From Takakia lepidozioides (taxonomy: Eukaryota > Streptophyta > Takakiopsida > Takakiales > Takakiaceae): a DNA stretch of 64,000 bases. The translations under genes were made by a program, and so were the position numbers. This document shows, piece after piece, positions 47,895 through 61,806 of the stretch. The notes below the pieces were generated by a model. It did not search any database and was not told the origin of the DNA. It saw nothing but the letters and a program-made list of their open reading frames with translations. Each line of letters begins with the position of its first letter. Position 1 is the stretch's first letter. The stretch is from positions 39,246,001-39,310,000 of the forward strand of contig CM060731.1 of the NCBI GenBank assembly GCA_030704615.1. Reading direction: 5' to 3'.

Positions 47895-48716
47895 TCTAAA
47901 GAAAAGACCATGCACTGCATGACGTCCATCCTGCATGAGCACACCCTCAATTGTGAAGTCCGACGCATCTATATGAATCTCAAATGGACGGTCGAACTCC
48001 GGGATTTTCAGGACTGGAGCTTCCGCCATCCGCTGCTTCAACTTGATAAAAGCTTGGCTACAAAAGGTGTTCCATACCCATACCTTGGACTTACACAGAA
48101 GGTCTGACAGCGGCCCCGCGATCTTGGTGAAATTTCTCACGTACTTTCGGTATTAGGAGGCGAGTCCTAGGAAGGATCGCACTCCTGGGACCGAAGTCGG
48201 AGGCTCCTAGTTCAAGACCGCCCTCACATTTCTATCATCCATTTTGATCCCATCCTGTGTAATCACATGCCCTAGGAACTCCACTTTTGTGATCCCGAAT
48301 TCGCACTTTGAAGCTTTGGCATAAAGCTTCCCTTCCCGCAATTTCTGGAACACCCTTTTGAGGTGCTCCAGGTGTTCTTCCTTTGTTTTCGAGTACACCA
48401 AGATGTCGTCGATGTACACGATCACAAAGTCATCCAACCACTCCTGGAAAAGGCTGTTCATTAGCGTGCTGAAGGTTGCGGGTGCATTGGTGAGCCCAAA
48501 AGCCATCACCAATAACTCATATGAACCATATCTTGTTCTGCACGTGGTCTTCTCATCATCTCCTTCTGCCATTCGGATTTGATGGTAGCCGGAGCGCAAA
48601 TCAATCCGGCTGAAATACTTCGCTCCTGCCAACCGATCGAAGAGGTCGTCAATCATTGGCAAAGGGTACCGAATTTTTAAAATCACCTTATTCAGAGCTC
48701 TGTAATCGACACACAT
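47895..48716 (-). pseudogene. G2 reverse transcriptase and start of RNase H
   Basis: 48716-48207 carries MCVDYRALNK, SRIDLRSGYHQIRM and an intact YIDDILVYS catalytic box. A stop near 48207 precedes the connection and RNase H start (IHIDASDFTIEGVL) at 48140-47895, after which the element is cut. Confidence 0.9.
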
Positions 48717-49490
48717 CCGCAGCGTCCCATCCTTCGTCTGCGAATAGCACCAGGGCTCCGTAAGGTGACTTACTCTGGATGTACCATTTTGACATTATAT
48801 CCTTGAGCTGAGCCTTCAGCTTGACCAACTCTTTGTGGCTCAACCGGTAGGGCGCCTTGGCAGACGGCTTCGACCCCGGTATCACCTCTATCTTGTGGTC
48901 AACTCCTCTTCGCGGTGGCAAGCCGCTTGGTAAATCCCCCGGCATCACATCCTGGTATTTCTTTAAGATCCCCTTGATCCAATCTGGGCTCGGCTCCCTA
49001 TCGACTTCTCCTTCCACTTGTCTTATGTAAAGCAAAAACTGGGGCTCGTGTGGCTCTTCCACGACCCACTCCTTTGCTGATAGCAGGTTTATTCGCCCTC
49101 CCACTTGGTTGGGCGTTTCCGATACCTGTAAAACTTCGCCACCATCCCCACACGGTAGCGTGATTATTCTCTTGCGGTCATCTATGACCACTCCGGATTT
49201 GCTCAAAAAGATCATCCCCAAAATGAGATCCACTCCATCGATCTCGCAAATGGTGAAGTTCTCACGTCCCTCCCAACTCCCGAGCTGAAGAGGAACATTG
49301 AACGTCAACTCGAACGCCAACCTTGTCGCCGATTGTGGTTCTCCTTTGGCAGAACGCACTTCAATAGAGGCCCCCATATCACTTGTCGGGAGCCCCAGCT
49401 TACGTGCCGTTGCCTGTGCCATTGACGCTCATGTGTCCACCAACAACGACACGTTAGTTCCGGAAATTATCCCACTCACGAACTTTAACT
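48688..49490 (-). pseudogene. G2 protease and RT N-terminus
   Basis: The protease active site reads VDT-stop-AS: the glycine codon of DTG is TGA at about 49426-49428. Downstream DGVDLILGMIFL is the second protease block. The frame goes on to the RT fingers (KAPYRLSHKELVKLKAQL) and breaks by frameshift near 48740 before the palm. Confidence 0.85.
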
Positions 49491-49653
49491 GACTCCCTTT
49501 ACTCAAGGCGCCAGTTTCCTGATACAACTCAAAAGAGAGTTGCCTACCGTGCAAGTCTTGGCGACCACCGCCTCCACCAAGCGGCTGATGGACTCTTCGG
49601 ACAGCTCCGTGGTCGCTCGAGTCATATTCAATTGTCGGGGTTTGGTGCACTTC

Positions 49654-50758
49654 TTAGCCATGTGCCGGGCTCCCCGCAATTAAAGCACACTCCATCGAAG
49701 GTCGCACTCTGTCCGCCATAAGCCGCCGCACCTGATTTTTCTTTCGAAGCACCGAGTGTCGCCTTGACGTGTGAAGGCCATCCCTTCGATTTTCATGTGT
49801 CATTGTCGCCGCGTGGCCTATCCCACTTCTTTTCTGGTCGGAAGGAGTCACTCTCCCATTGGGTCTTCTTGTGGTTCAGCTCCGTACGACCTTGTCTTTC
49901 GCCCCTTGGGACATCCGAGAAACATTCAGCCCTTTCGATTGCCTCGTTCAAAGTCTTAGGTGGCTTCTCCTCCAACTTCCGTCTGGCCCATGGGGCCAGT
50001 CCCGCCACAAAGTTAAAGACCGTTTTTGGTTCTGCCATATCCGGGACTTCAAGCAACAGCACATTGAAAGCCTGAATATATCCCCAAATGTCATCCATTT
50101 GCTTCAAATTCCTCATATTGTCCCGGTCGAGCTAGGACGCGCTGAGGGGCACAAACTGTCTTTTCATAAGTTCCTTGAACCCACTCCAGCTCAAGGTTTC
50201 TAGGTTTGGACCTTGGTCATGAAGGCGTTTTTGCCACCATTGTTGAGCATAGCCCCTCAAATATGTGAGAGCCACTTCCACCCGATCCTCGTCACTCAAT
50301 TTGGCCGCCCGGAAGTACTGCTCTAGCTCCAAGAGCCAGGTGTTGAGTGCCTTCCGATTTTGGATGCCCTCGAAGGTGCCGGGTTCCTTAGGCTTCACCT
50401 TAAACTTTGCCTTAGTGGAAGTGGCATTAGCCGCCTTCAACACGTCTTTCAACGTCCCGCCAAACTGAGCCAACAGCCCTTCCCAAAAGGCTGTTGGCAT
50501 GGGAGGCATCTGTTGGTCTGGCGGAGCCTCCGGAAAGTCCTCGTGTTCCGACTCCCAAAATTCCTCCCGTTCTTGAGCGGCCTCGCTCTTAGAAGCATGA
50601 ATCGCCTCCTCCAATTGCCGCTCCGGTGACACGTCGCCCCCACCGGGCTCACCAGGATCATCATCTTTCGGTCCGTTCCGCTTTCGCTTTGTCTTGCCCG
50701 ACCCCATGATGAGGCCGATCTCAAGGACGATTGCGTACCAACTAGGCTCTGATACCAA
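49654..50758 (-). pseudogene. G2 gag with broken zinc knuckle
   Basis: The frame 50758-50132 has an acidic N-terminal region and capsid motifs (TFEGIQNRKALNTWLLELEQ, LRGYAQQWWQKRL). A stop near 50132 precedes the frame 50116-49793 (FNFVAGLAPWARRKLEE). At about 49660-49690 the knuckle starts CFNCGEPG. One base is then missing, so the expected HMAKKC is read out of frame. Confidence 0.85.
50746..50757 (-). other. Primer-binding site, initiator tRNA-Met
   Basis: The minus strand reads TGGTATCAGAGC, complementary to the 3' end of plant initiator tRNA-Met, two bases from the LTR edge. This fixes the orientation of the element. Confidence 0.9.
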
Positions 50759-50759
50759 G

Positions 50760-51478
50760 TGTCGCGCACCTCACTTCGGTAAGCTCCCCTTCAAGTTATA
50801 ATTACTCGCTTTGATGCACGCGCTTAACTCCCAAACTGGCCGCCGGGCCAACTCGGAGCTTTGGCTGCTCACCGGGACATAACGGTCCCTCTTTGTTCCT
50901 CCAGAAGACCCTCGCTCAGTTTGGGCCTAGTGGAAATTCCCCTTGGTTGTTGGCAGTCCGGAACAGCTCCCCACACCTTGGTCGCTTTCCGGCTCGCACG
51001 CTTACTCACTAGTTTTTTGTCACCAACAGGCTTGCACCGTTCTCAGGGTTACTACTCCCTATATATACTTAAGTGACTGTCCGCAGGGGTTCCACAAACA
51101 ACACCATCCTTTTATGGCGAACCACCACGAAGACCCTCGATTCCCGGCGATGAGACGCGGTGAGTCTTGGCCCACCCACCACGGCCCCAATGGACCGTGA
51201 TGAGTCCCAAAGACTCCCACCACAAGGTCTCCGCCCCATGGTGAGTCCTATGCCACCCCCACTAAGACCCACTAAGCTACCACCACCCCTCGTGGAACCA
51301 CCCCCACCGCAGCCCGGTGTGCGGGGCTCCACCTAGTGAGCGCCTTCGCCTCCTTGAGTGCCTTGGGCACTCAAGGGTGCTTCAGCCCCCGTACCTATTG
51401 TTGCCACTGCCCCCACCACAGGGGCAACCCCTCTTGTTTCTCGACCCCCCCCTGCCCTCAAGGCAAAGGGTCGCGACA
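50760..51478 (-). repeat. LTR of Gypsy family G2 (719 bp)
   Basis: It starts TGTCGCG and ends CGCGACA (7-bp inverted termini, TG..CA). It is about 90 % similar by eye to 62594-63306. The primer site lies two bases inside it. Confidence 0.9.
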
Positions 51479-53730
51479 GTTGGGAGGTGGGATGAAGCTG
51501 ATCTAGCTACATCTGCCCGATATAAAATGGCCATTACCTAAGTTCTATGTAATGCAATGATGGCAATTTTTCGCCTGTAAAAGGCCACAAAAACAAAGGC
51601 ATATGGAATGCCCGTGGTTTTGTTTTGAGTAGCTTGATGGGCACATGAACGGAGTAGGTCGTCAAACTGACGATGGAGACAGCTGAATACCTCCACAGTC
51701 AATGGGATGAAAGTGTTGGTAGGATGTCTGTCCCGATAGTCGCGTTCCTTGACTTGAGCAACAACCAAAGCCGCGGAGACCTGAGAGGATGCTGAACATG
51801 AAAGAAGGTCGGATTGGGCATGGTAAGGCAATGATAACGTCGCTACGGTGCGAAGACCATCTCGAGATAGGATAATGTCGACGCGTCGTCGAGTAGACTG
51901 AAGAGTGCAGAAGGGAAGACATGAGATTACTCTCGCAAGACATGGAAACCAGACTCTCGCGGAATCGATGCGCCAGCGTCTCAGACAACATCATGGGTAG
52001 TGGTGCAATCTCCACCACATAGACATCAAAGGAGGTGGACAACAAGTGCGTCGATAGGTTGGTGACAAACACAATGTCACAGGCCCAACACAAAGGGATG
52101 CGGTAGCCCCAGTCGCAAAGGAAGAGTCGTGCTATTAAAGATGGGTGATGACAAGCGAAAGGCGTAATGGTGGGTCGCACCGACAGCCATGTGCCTTGCA
52201 CTTGGGCATACACAAGATAAAAACCTAACATGATGCATATCAGAGAAAGAGCTAGTGGAAAGCATGTCGGAGAACGAGTGTCGGTGTGGTCCATGATAAT
52301 CTCCTGTAGGTGATCGATGCCTTGGGCAAGCAACTGCTCAAACGGAGGAAGACGCCCTCATGTTGGTGCCGGAAGAAGATCTCGTGCAAAGCGAAGATGT
52401 TGAAGGTGTTAACCCTTAAGTGCCTAAGCGACCCATTTTGGGTCGGTTGGGTTTGCTTAACCGACCATAACTTCATATGGTTAAGGCTGATTGGGGTTTT
52501 TTTGGGCTCAATAGATAGAAAATTGGGTCCTCTTTCAAACGGCATTGGCCAATTGGTCAATGCCTGAAGGGTACGGGTCTGGACCAATGGGAAGGGGGCC
52601 AACTCAACTTTTTGAGGTCATTTTGGGCCCCCTAACCTGCCCAAGTTCTTGACATGGCAACTGCGGTCAGGTTAGGGTGAATGAAAGATACCCCATAAAG
52701 GAGCGGGCGGCACGCTTCCCCAAGCCCCTTGATTGCCTGGCAGGGGCATGGCAACCGGCAGGTTTGGGCATTCCCAGGCCTGTGCCCTAACCTTAAATCG
52801 ACGGCGATGGAAGCTCCGGCCAACACCGTGGGCCCATAGCAGGGCGGGATGGAGGAGTGCCGCCGTGGGCATAGCTCGTAGCTCGAGAAAAATTCCCATG
52901 AGGGGTGGGCCAAACCTAGGCCGGGGGTTTGAATGGGTTGAGGGTGGGGTGGGTGCCATAAAAGCAGGCCCGGGTAGCCAGAGGAGCTCCCAAACCCCGT
53001 GCCCTTCTGGACTATGGCTCCAAATATCTTAGGCCTGCAGGCTATAACATAGGTGTTCCATTTGAAGTCTTGGGCAGGGAACCTAAAGCTGCAAGGGCAT
53101 TGCCCGATTGGCCTCAAATGTTTATAGGGACTTCATATGGATGCCCGTGACATTTCTACAGGAGGGATTAGGAATTGAACGGCAGAATTGTTTTGTATGA
53201 TTTTAGATGAGAGATTTGGGCCTGACCAGAGAAAATGGCAGATTTTCACCCCCAAATTTGTCACTACAAAGGAGCCCACCTGAGAACATTTCAGAAAAAC
53301 TGAAAATTTCTGAGAATGTGTGTTATTGGGTATGGAGCAACATTCTTGAGACTCTAAATAAAATAAAATTAACACTGCCCAAAGACGAGCAAAAAACCGT
53401 TTTTTTTTTCACCTATTTCTTAGTGAAGAGTTTTTTTTGCCCCCACTCTACACTTTATAATCTTCAGATCTGGCAGTTGGATTTTGATGGAACTTTTTGT
53501 GGTAGGAGGTGGGGTAGGTGGGAAGTAATTCCAACTGTCAGTTTGACAAGGACATAGAGATTCGCCATATAAAAAAGTTTTTGTGGGCCAGGGTCTTGTT
53601 TTCCGCCAGTGCTGGAAAATGTGCCCAGACACTTGAGGGTTAATATGGACGTGAGCAATGGGGTCCATGAGGAGGGTCATTGACTAGACAGAAAGGAGGA
53701 TGCGAGAGCCGGAAGTGTGCGCAGATGCGC
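51479..53730. other. Unassigned region with one long open frame
   Basis: The minus-strand frame 52333-51662 is open for 223 residues with one hydrophobic segment (ALSLICIMLGFYLVYA). It matches no family I know, and its Ser/Leu/Arg-rich make-up suggests it may be an antisense or random frame. The rest (52400-53730) shows no coding pattern. Confidence 0.25.
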
Positions 53731-53734
53731 CATG

Positions 53735-53872
53735 GCAAACAAAGGTGGCGCCACTAATGTTGTTGGCGTCAGTAAGTAAAGCAGGTGGCGCCAACAAAGT
53801 CAATGGGCGCCAACAAGGCAGGTGGTGCCACTCACATAGGTGGAACCAATAAAGTTAGTGGCGTCAATAACC
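53735..53872. repeat. GGTGGCGCCA minisatellite
   Basis: About six degenerate units of 20-25 bases, with cores GGTGGCGCCACTAA, GGTGGCGCCAACAA, GGGCGCCAACAA, GGTGGTGCCACT and similar. Each core contains or derives from the palindrome GGCGCC. Confidence 0.8.
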
Positions 53873-54023
53873 TACGTTGTTCACACAACTTAGTTCATAT
53901 TGGCACAATCTAATTTTGTTTAAACAAATATATACACATACGTACATATATGTATGTCATTTGAATAATTCAAATATGATGGGCCTGAATTGTGAGCAGT
54001 CGCTCCCAGGTCTCCTTTCTGAT

Positions 54024-54026
<3 letters not shown>

Positions 54027-54059
<33 letters not shown>
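54027..54059. repeat. (TA)n microsatellite
   Basis: About 16 uninterrupted TA units. Confidence 0.95.
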
Positions 54060-54063
<4 letters not shown>

Positions 54064-54536
54064 AGATTTTTTTTCTTTTTTTCTTTTTCAGGGAACAGGG
54101 GAAAGAGACCCTGAATTAATTTTGAGACATTGTCTTTAAAAATGTTGGATTATAAAGTTATAATTTTGGATCTAATAACATGTGTGGGCGCAATGTTCTT
54201 ATTTCTCGTGAATTTTTGCAATATTTTGATCTCAAAAATTAAAATGGAGTATTCTGTCATAATTAAATTCCATGTTTCTTCATGGATGAAATTGCCAAAT
54301 TTCTCCCAATAAAATATAAATTATGGATGAATTTGCCAAATATGGATTACATACATGGGTGAAGGTACATAAGAGGATGATTCTATCCAGATTTCAATGG
54401 ATGAAGAGAAAATATGGCTATCTCTTGCAAAACTCAATAGCCACTCCTGTTATTTTCTAAATTTCAAAAAACAAGCGGCTAGACGCGTAATGGCTCCACC
54501 CTCCAATGTGGAGTGTGTAATGAAGTATTTTACATG
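54060..54536. other. AT-rich 3' flank of the Helentron-like element
   Basis: No gene is seen. The 3' terminus of the element should lie in or just beyond this stretch, but I could not identify a terminal hairpin. Confidence 0.3.
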
Positions 54537-55229
54537 CTATATTGTAGAATGATGATATTTAACAACATGGTTTGGTAGTTTGAAAGCTATATATATAGGT
54601 TTGTGATCTGTCCAATATGCCTCTGTAACTCCTGATATACATTGTTGGTTAGGTGTATTTGTCCAAATATGGTCCAACTGTGAACCATTTAGTGTAGTAG
54701 TTTTCATGAATTGAAGTGTCATATTGAACATCCTCATGAATTGTAGCAATTGTTTTGACATGGTTGAATCATTTTGTAATATATTTATATTGAAATCCCC
54801 TATAATAAAGGTGGGACAAAAATGTGGTATTTTATGAAGAATTGTTTGTAGTTGAGACAAAAATATAGATATCGAAAGTGATGGAGGTTTGTAAGTAGTA
54901 ACTACATGAATAGCTCTTCTTGTATTTTTATTGAAAGTGGCCATTATATATTCAGCACCGGAGAATGAAAACACTTCATGAGATACTAAGGACATTGTTG
55001 TGTCATATAACATCATGGTGCCATGACTACCATGTACAGCGATATATGAATATTTTGTGGAATCCATAAACAGATTTATATTGGAATTAGGTTTGAAGTG
55101 CGTTTCACTAAAACATAAAATATGAGCCGTTTGTAAGTTGTGGTCTGCAAAAACATCTTCTTTATGTAATAACAATGATCTTGTATTCAAGTGTTGTATA
55201 ATTACATGTGATTGTTTGTATATGTGCAA
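54537..55229 (-). pseudogene. Helentron C-terminal AP-type endonuclease domain
   Basis: 230 residues in one open frame with all blocks of the endonuclease/exonuclease/phosphatase fold: HLNTRSLL (Asn), FSETHFKPNS (Glu), TTYKPPS, IIGDFNINI (Asp and Asn), SQLDHIWT (Asp) and TDHKPIYIAF (His). The same fold occurs in non-LTR retrotransposons, but adjacency and orientation behind the helicase identify it as the Helentron C-terminus. It is the best-preserved part of the element. Confidence 0.85.
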
Positions 55230-55259
55230 AGTTGGAACGAGTAACTGTCATCGTGCGCT

Positions 55260-57418
55260 TGTATGTAGACGTTGCATCTCCTCGGCAACCGCATTGTCAA
55301 CATGAAAAATTTTCAATTGCAAATTTGCTAAGAGGTATAAGTTTTCTTTGTTACGTATGCGTGACAAAGCTGTATAACTTAAACCATGTTTATATACCCC
55401 CTGTAGGATCGAATGCTAGATAGTCCAAAGTTAAGATGGATTGTTCGAGCGACTGCTAATTGAATAGGAAATTGGGTTCTAGTAATTATATGTGAAGTAT
55501 TTGATCCTATTTGAATCTCTTTAGAAATTGGTTGAATTGGAGTCCATAACTTATCTATTGTTGAGTTATATAAGTGAATATTTTTTGCACGTGTAGCAAC
55601 ACCAGATTTTGAATTGTTAAATTGTATCCATATTAAAGGGGTTGAATTTGTTAACACGTAAGTATGTTTGAATATACCGTCCGCCCCATTTACTAGACCA
55701 TCATGAGTTGCATAATTTCCTGCACATAATTCAATTAACATCTCTTTTTTAACTTGAATTGTTGTATGTAAGCCGGCCGTGTTGGCTGCATTGTCCAAGA
55801 GCTTAAAAGTAGATGGACATGTATCATGGTGTTTGTCAATAGCTTCAAAAATATATACAGATCCTTTAGTTTGCTCGAATGCTTTGTGATTATGAATTAA
55901 CATATTTTTGTTGGTATAATATAAATGTGGAAATGCTGGATTGTTTGGCGGAGGGCGACAACATTGTTGATTTAGAATATTAATATCGTGTTGGGTTGTT
56001 GTTGTTGTTCGTAGTCGATTGAGTATGCCAATAAATTCATTATCTGACTGACGCATTACTTGAGTAAGTTCGTAACATTTAACACAGTCCTGCCAAAAAC
56101 CGGGAATAAAGCATCAGGACTTCCGAGTTTTTTCTTAAAAACCCACGAATCTCTTACTGGCGGTGCCTGATAAAAATCTCCAGTAATAATAACATCAATA
56201 TTACCAAAGAAAGTACCATGAATTTGTTTAATTGATCGTAGTCGTTGATCAATAAACGTAAGCATCATGTTACCCACAAGAGACACTTCATCTAACACCA
56301 TAAGTTGTAGTTGATCAAATGATTTTACCAACGTGTCCAGTCATTCTGATCCGAGTGAAGGCAAATCTTTGCAATTAAGAGGTATGCTTAGCCCAGAATA
56401 ATGGTTGTTCCATCAATATTGAAGGCTGCTTTGCCAGTGTAAGCCATAAGAATTGTTTTTTCTTAAGTGGGTCAGATTGTGGATGTTTATTATAAAATAT
56501 AAGCAGACCTTGAATAATAATAAGTAAAGTAAACGTTTTTCCAGTTCCTGCTCCAGTTAGAAACAAATGCAAGGGTTTGTAAGGAAACATCTGTTTTCTG
56601 TGTATACAGTCATCGAAAATTGCACGTTGTTCTGGATTAAGCTTTCGCAGTTATTCATAAAATTGTTTTTTAGAAATAATGTTGTCAGGTGTTGAAGATA
56701 TGTTTGCCTCCGGTATTGTTGTTGACAATCCAATTTCAGGACGCAAATGGAATTATGTTGCTATGTCATATGTTTCAATCCCTTTGCAATCTGTTAGAGA
56801 CTCAAAAATGTTTGGTTCTATATCAACATCAATGAACTTGTCCATCCATATATTAAGATTGTTGGTTTTTGCTAATTCGTGTGCTTTTTTCAATTTGAAA
56901 ATAGTAGTGTTTTCTGTTAGGAACTTATATATGAATTTGTCACGTTTCATCAATATAGTTGGTTTATGAACTAAATAAGCATCATATCATGTTTCTTGGT
57001 CGCCTTTTTGTGATTCTTTGTTTCCCACAAATGGATGAAAAAGTAAAAGTTGTTCCCGATAATAGTTCTCGGAATCGCGATGTTCGTTATAGTGCACATA
57101 CCTAATAATATGGGATTTTTGCCGCGGTTTTATATTACTTCTATCTACATTATAATCTGCTACATATTCACTGAGACTCAAGTGATGTAATGTAGTTGGT
57201 CGCTCAATATATTTGTCAATAGCAGATGAACATTTAATATCTGTGAACTCGGGTGGAAGACCTAGTAAATCTTTATCGGATTTCAATACAAATGCACGTT
57301 CTTGCGGAGATGATGTATTTATGAATTTGAAAGTTCTTGATGCATGATATAGTGGTATGGATAACACAATATATGCAACCAATTGAGCCGACATCTGTTG
57401 TGCATTTAGGAAAACATT
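55260..57418 (-). pseudogene. Helentron SF1 (Pif1-like) helicase domain
   Basis: Walker A LTGAGTGKTFTLL (56560-56520), Walker B VLDEVSLVGN (about 56300), motif III GDFYQAPPV, motif V/VI remnant YKHGLSYTALSRIRNKENLYL (55395-55330). Frames change at 56990, 56750, 56375, 56335, 56056 and 55390. This is the unwinding motor of the rolling-circle element. Inactive here. Confidence 0.85.
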
Positions 57419-57960
57419 TGTCGTGCACCTAAGCATCGTGCCACAACATACATCGCTGTCCATCACACATTCTAAGCATACAATCCTAGAAAACTATGCC
57501 ACAATGATAATGGAAGTGAACACACAATGGAAACACTCCAATCATGAATCCACTCAATCACATAAATTAAGTCAAGCCAAGGGCACCTTTGCTAAAGGAA
57601 TCCACCCTACAAAGCCCTCACCACACTCCTTCTCAATACCTAGAGCTATGGAGGTGGGAGAGGCTCATGGAAGCTCAACTACAAGAAGATGAGCCCTCCT
57701 CAACCCTCACAAGGGGAAAACCCATCCCCATGTCCCAAATGAGGCTTGACACCTCACCTGGCATATGAGACCAAATGAAGTCCCAACACACAAAATATAA
57801 ATATAAATATCTAAAATGTCCTAGTTAACTAGAAGTAGGTAATTCTAGTTAACCATGACTAAAACCATGATAGCTGTCGTGCACCTTAGCATCGTGCCAC
57901 AACATACATCGTTGTCCATCACACATTCTAAGCATACAATCCTAGAAAGCTATGCCACAA
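57419..57960 (-). repeat. Left LTR region with flanking 85-bp duplication (X-L-X')
   Basis: An 85-base block X (57419-57504, starting TGTCGTGCAC) is followed by block L (57505-57872) and then by a second X (57875-57959). Right after the second X a C-run (TCGCCCCCC) reads as a purine tract on the minus strand, as expected of a polypurine tract next to a 3' LTR. Confidence 0.65.
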
Positions 57961-58216
57961 TCGCCCCCCTAGCTGGTGATTAGGTCCATCTAACACCGGA
58001 TAGCTGACAAGTATCTATCTCAATAAAATCATCGCTTGGTCTTCAATTGCACATGTCCCAGTATCTAAAGTCAATAGATCAAGAGGTCGGGTGCAAAAGT
58101 AGCCCCATCGTTACTTGCCTTCTTGCAATCCATGATTTTCAATTAAGTATCCATGGCGTTGAGCTCCCATCAGCTAGACCTTGGATCACTTGTCAATTCC
58201 ACCATTGTCATGCCCA

Positions 58217-59660
<1,444 letters not shown>

Positions 59661-59785
59661 ATCCTTAACACCACCATTTCCTCATTAATCTCCGGATCGT
59701 CATGCACACCATCTACATGACCAATGCTATGGGATGGACCAGCTTGAGCTTCCATTGCTAGGATGCACAAAAAGACAGATGCATG

Positions 59786-60727
59786 TCATCCTGGCACCAT
59801 CTCCTCATCCGTCTCACCATGCCATCGAGCTCCAGTATCATCATGCTCGCTCGTGCATGGATTACGACTCAATCCATCTGCATCCCGATTGACAATACCG
59901 GCTCGATGCACCACCTGAAAGTCGTATTTTTGAAGTATAAGTGCCCACCGTACAAGCTTCCCTGTAAGTTTGTCTGACTCCATCAACCACTTCAATGGTT
60001 GGTGATCCGTGACAAGGGTGAAGAAATTGCCATAGAGGTAGCATCTGAAATGTGCCACTGCCCATACCGCAGCTAGACACTCGTCTTCATAGGAACTATA
60101 CTTCGCCTCAACATCATTGTTTGAGCGGCTAGCATATGCCACTACGAACTCTCTTCCCTCATCATCCATCTGTGTGAGCACTGCTCCAATCCCCAGCATA
60201 CTCCAATACATATATAGCTGGAAAGGCCGCCCCCGAATAGGTTGCCTCAGAATAGGTGCAGCAGTCAATCGAGCCTTGAGTTCCTCAAAGGCTTCCTCCT
60301 GCTCCTCCTCCCACTGCCACTCCTGACCCACCTTGGTCAACTTAGTAAGAGTCTTTGCAATGCTGCTAAATCCCTTGACAAACCGTCGATAGTAGTTTGC
60401 CAACCCCATGAAAGCACGAACTCTACTAACATCTATGGGGCGTGGAATGCGTGCAATGGCCTCCACCTTCGTCTTTTGAACACCCAATCCTCCAGGGTAT
60501 ATCATGTGGCCCAGATACTCAATCTGGTTGTGAAAGAACTTGCACTTCCCAGGGTGCAATTTCAACCCATGCGCTCTCAAGCGCTCAAACACCTCCTGAA
60601 GGTGTCTCTCATGTTCCTCAATTGTAGCACTAAAGACGATGATGTCATCAATGTAACACCGGGCAAAGTCTAGCCCCGCGAGAATCCTATCCATAACCCT
60701 CTGAAACTTTACAGGAGCATTCTTCAA
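59786..60727 (-). pseudogene. RT (C-terminal part) and RNase H of the PHD-Gypsy
   Basis: 313 residues open. The RT palm has YIDDIIVFSA, then ANYYRRFVKGFSSIAKTL and RNase H (VAYASRSNNDVEAKYSSYE, LVTDHQPLKWLM). The first RNase H aspartate is lost: the usual TDWS-type motif reads MYWSMLGIG. The RT N-terminus is missing upstream of 60727. Confidence 0.9.
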
Positions 60728-61445
60728 CCCAAACGGTAAGAAGCGTCATTGGTACAAGCAATTTAAGCCCTAGCCTATGTAGCTCCTTGGCTTTTCTTCC
60801 ACAACATGTACCACCTCATACACAAGGAATGAACTTGCTCACTTCACCTCCTAGCTCTCCTCAAACTTGAATTGGAAGCCACACTTGGAAAGCAGGTTCA
60901 ACACATGCGCCACTTGCTTGGTCAATCACTTGCTTCACCAAGAGCAATCCAAGAACTCGTAGAACTAGCAAAAGCACTCCCTTCTAGCGCCGCCTTCGCT
61001 TGCTTGTTTGTCAACCAAATGAGACCCCACTTGGCTTCATTTCACCATGGATAGAACAACCACTTCTTAGCTTCTCTTGAGCTACTCAATGCTCCTCAAG
61101 CTACCCTTGTTTCCAACCCAAGCATGTGCCGCTCTTTGGCTTCTCTTTCACACCATGAACAAGTACTTAGAGCTTGCTCTTGAAACCCTAGTGTCTATCT
61201 TCTCCACACACAAGACGCTTATCTTGTGATGCAAGAGCTCTTTTCCAAGCTCTCCACCTCTATAGAGCAAAGTAATGTTTCTCAAACCCTAACAGCCATG
61301 TTCTCCACGCCACAAGGATTTTCCTTTGCAACACCTGCAACACCTTGCAACACAAGAGCTCTCTACCAAGCTCTCTCCAACACACAAGTGCTAAACTAAC
61401 CCTTACACTCCGCACTCACAAGCATAAGGAGATCTTCTTGTAGTG
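60728..61445. other. Spacer with CT-rich simple sequence
   Basis: Between the truncated RT and the right LTR copy. It repeats words such as GAGCTCT and CCAAGCTCTC and has no pol or gag similarity. It may be leader or an unrecognised part of a longer LTR. Confidence 0.35.
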
Positions 61446-61806
61446 ATAATGGAAGTGAACACACAATGGAAACACTCCACTCATGAATCCATTCAATCAC
61501 ATAAACTAAGTCAAGCCAAGGGCACATTTACTAAAGGAATCCACCCTACAAAGCCCTCACCACACTCCCTCTCAATACCTAGAGCTATGGAGGTGGGAGA
61601 GGCTCATGAAGGCTCAACTACAAGAAGATGAGCCCTCCTCAACCCTCATAAGGGGAAAACCCATCCCCATGTCCCAAGTGAGGCTTGACACCTTACTTGG
61701 CATATGAGACCAAATGAAGTCCCAACACACAAAATATAAATATAAATATCTAAAATGTCCTAGTTAACTAGAAGTAGGTAATTCTAGTTAACCATGACTA
61801 AAACCA
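61446..61806 (-). repeat. Right LTR copy (L' only)
   Basis: It matches 57505-57870 nearly base for base, including CTAGTTAACTAGAAGTAGG, and ends CATGACA at the Helentron junction. No X block is attached. Confidence 0.75.

Larger units (their letters stand above)
47895..51478 (-). mobile_element. Truncated Ty3/Gypsy retrotransposon (family G2)
   Basis: Minus-strand element with 5' LTR (51478-50760), tRNA-Met primer site, gag, zinc knuckle, protease, RT and the start of RNase H. It is cut off at 47895 beside the TA-flanked element. Integrase and 3' LTR are missing. A second LTR of the same family lies at 62594-63306. Confidence 0.9.

Noticed and set aside
52632-53117. Minus-strand 161-residue frame
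   Set aside because: Proline- and glycine-rich low-complexity translation of GC-rich intergenic sequence with no motif or conserved pattern.
60872-61054. Short plus-strand frame (60 residues) inside the PHD-Gypsy
   Set aside because: Opposite in strand to the element's genes and lying in its non-coding spacer. Nothing supports expression.
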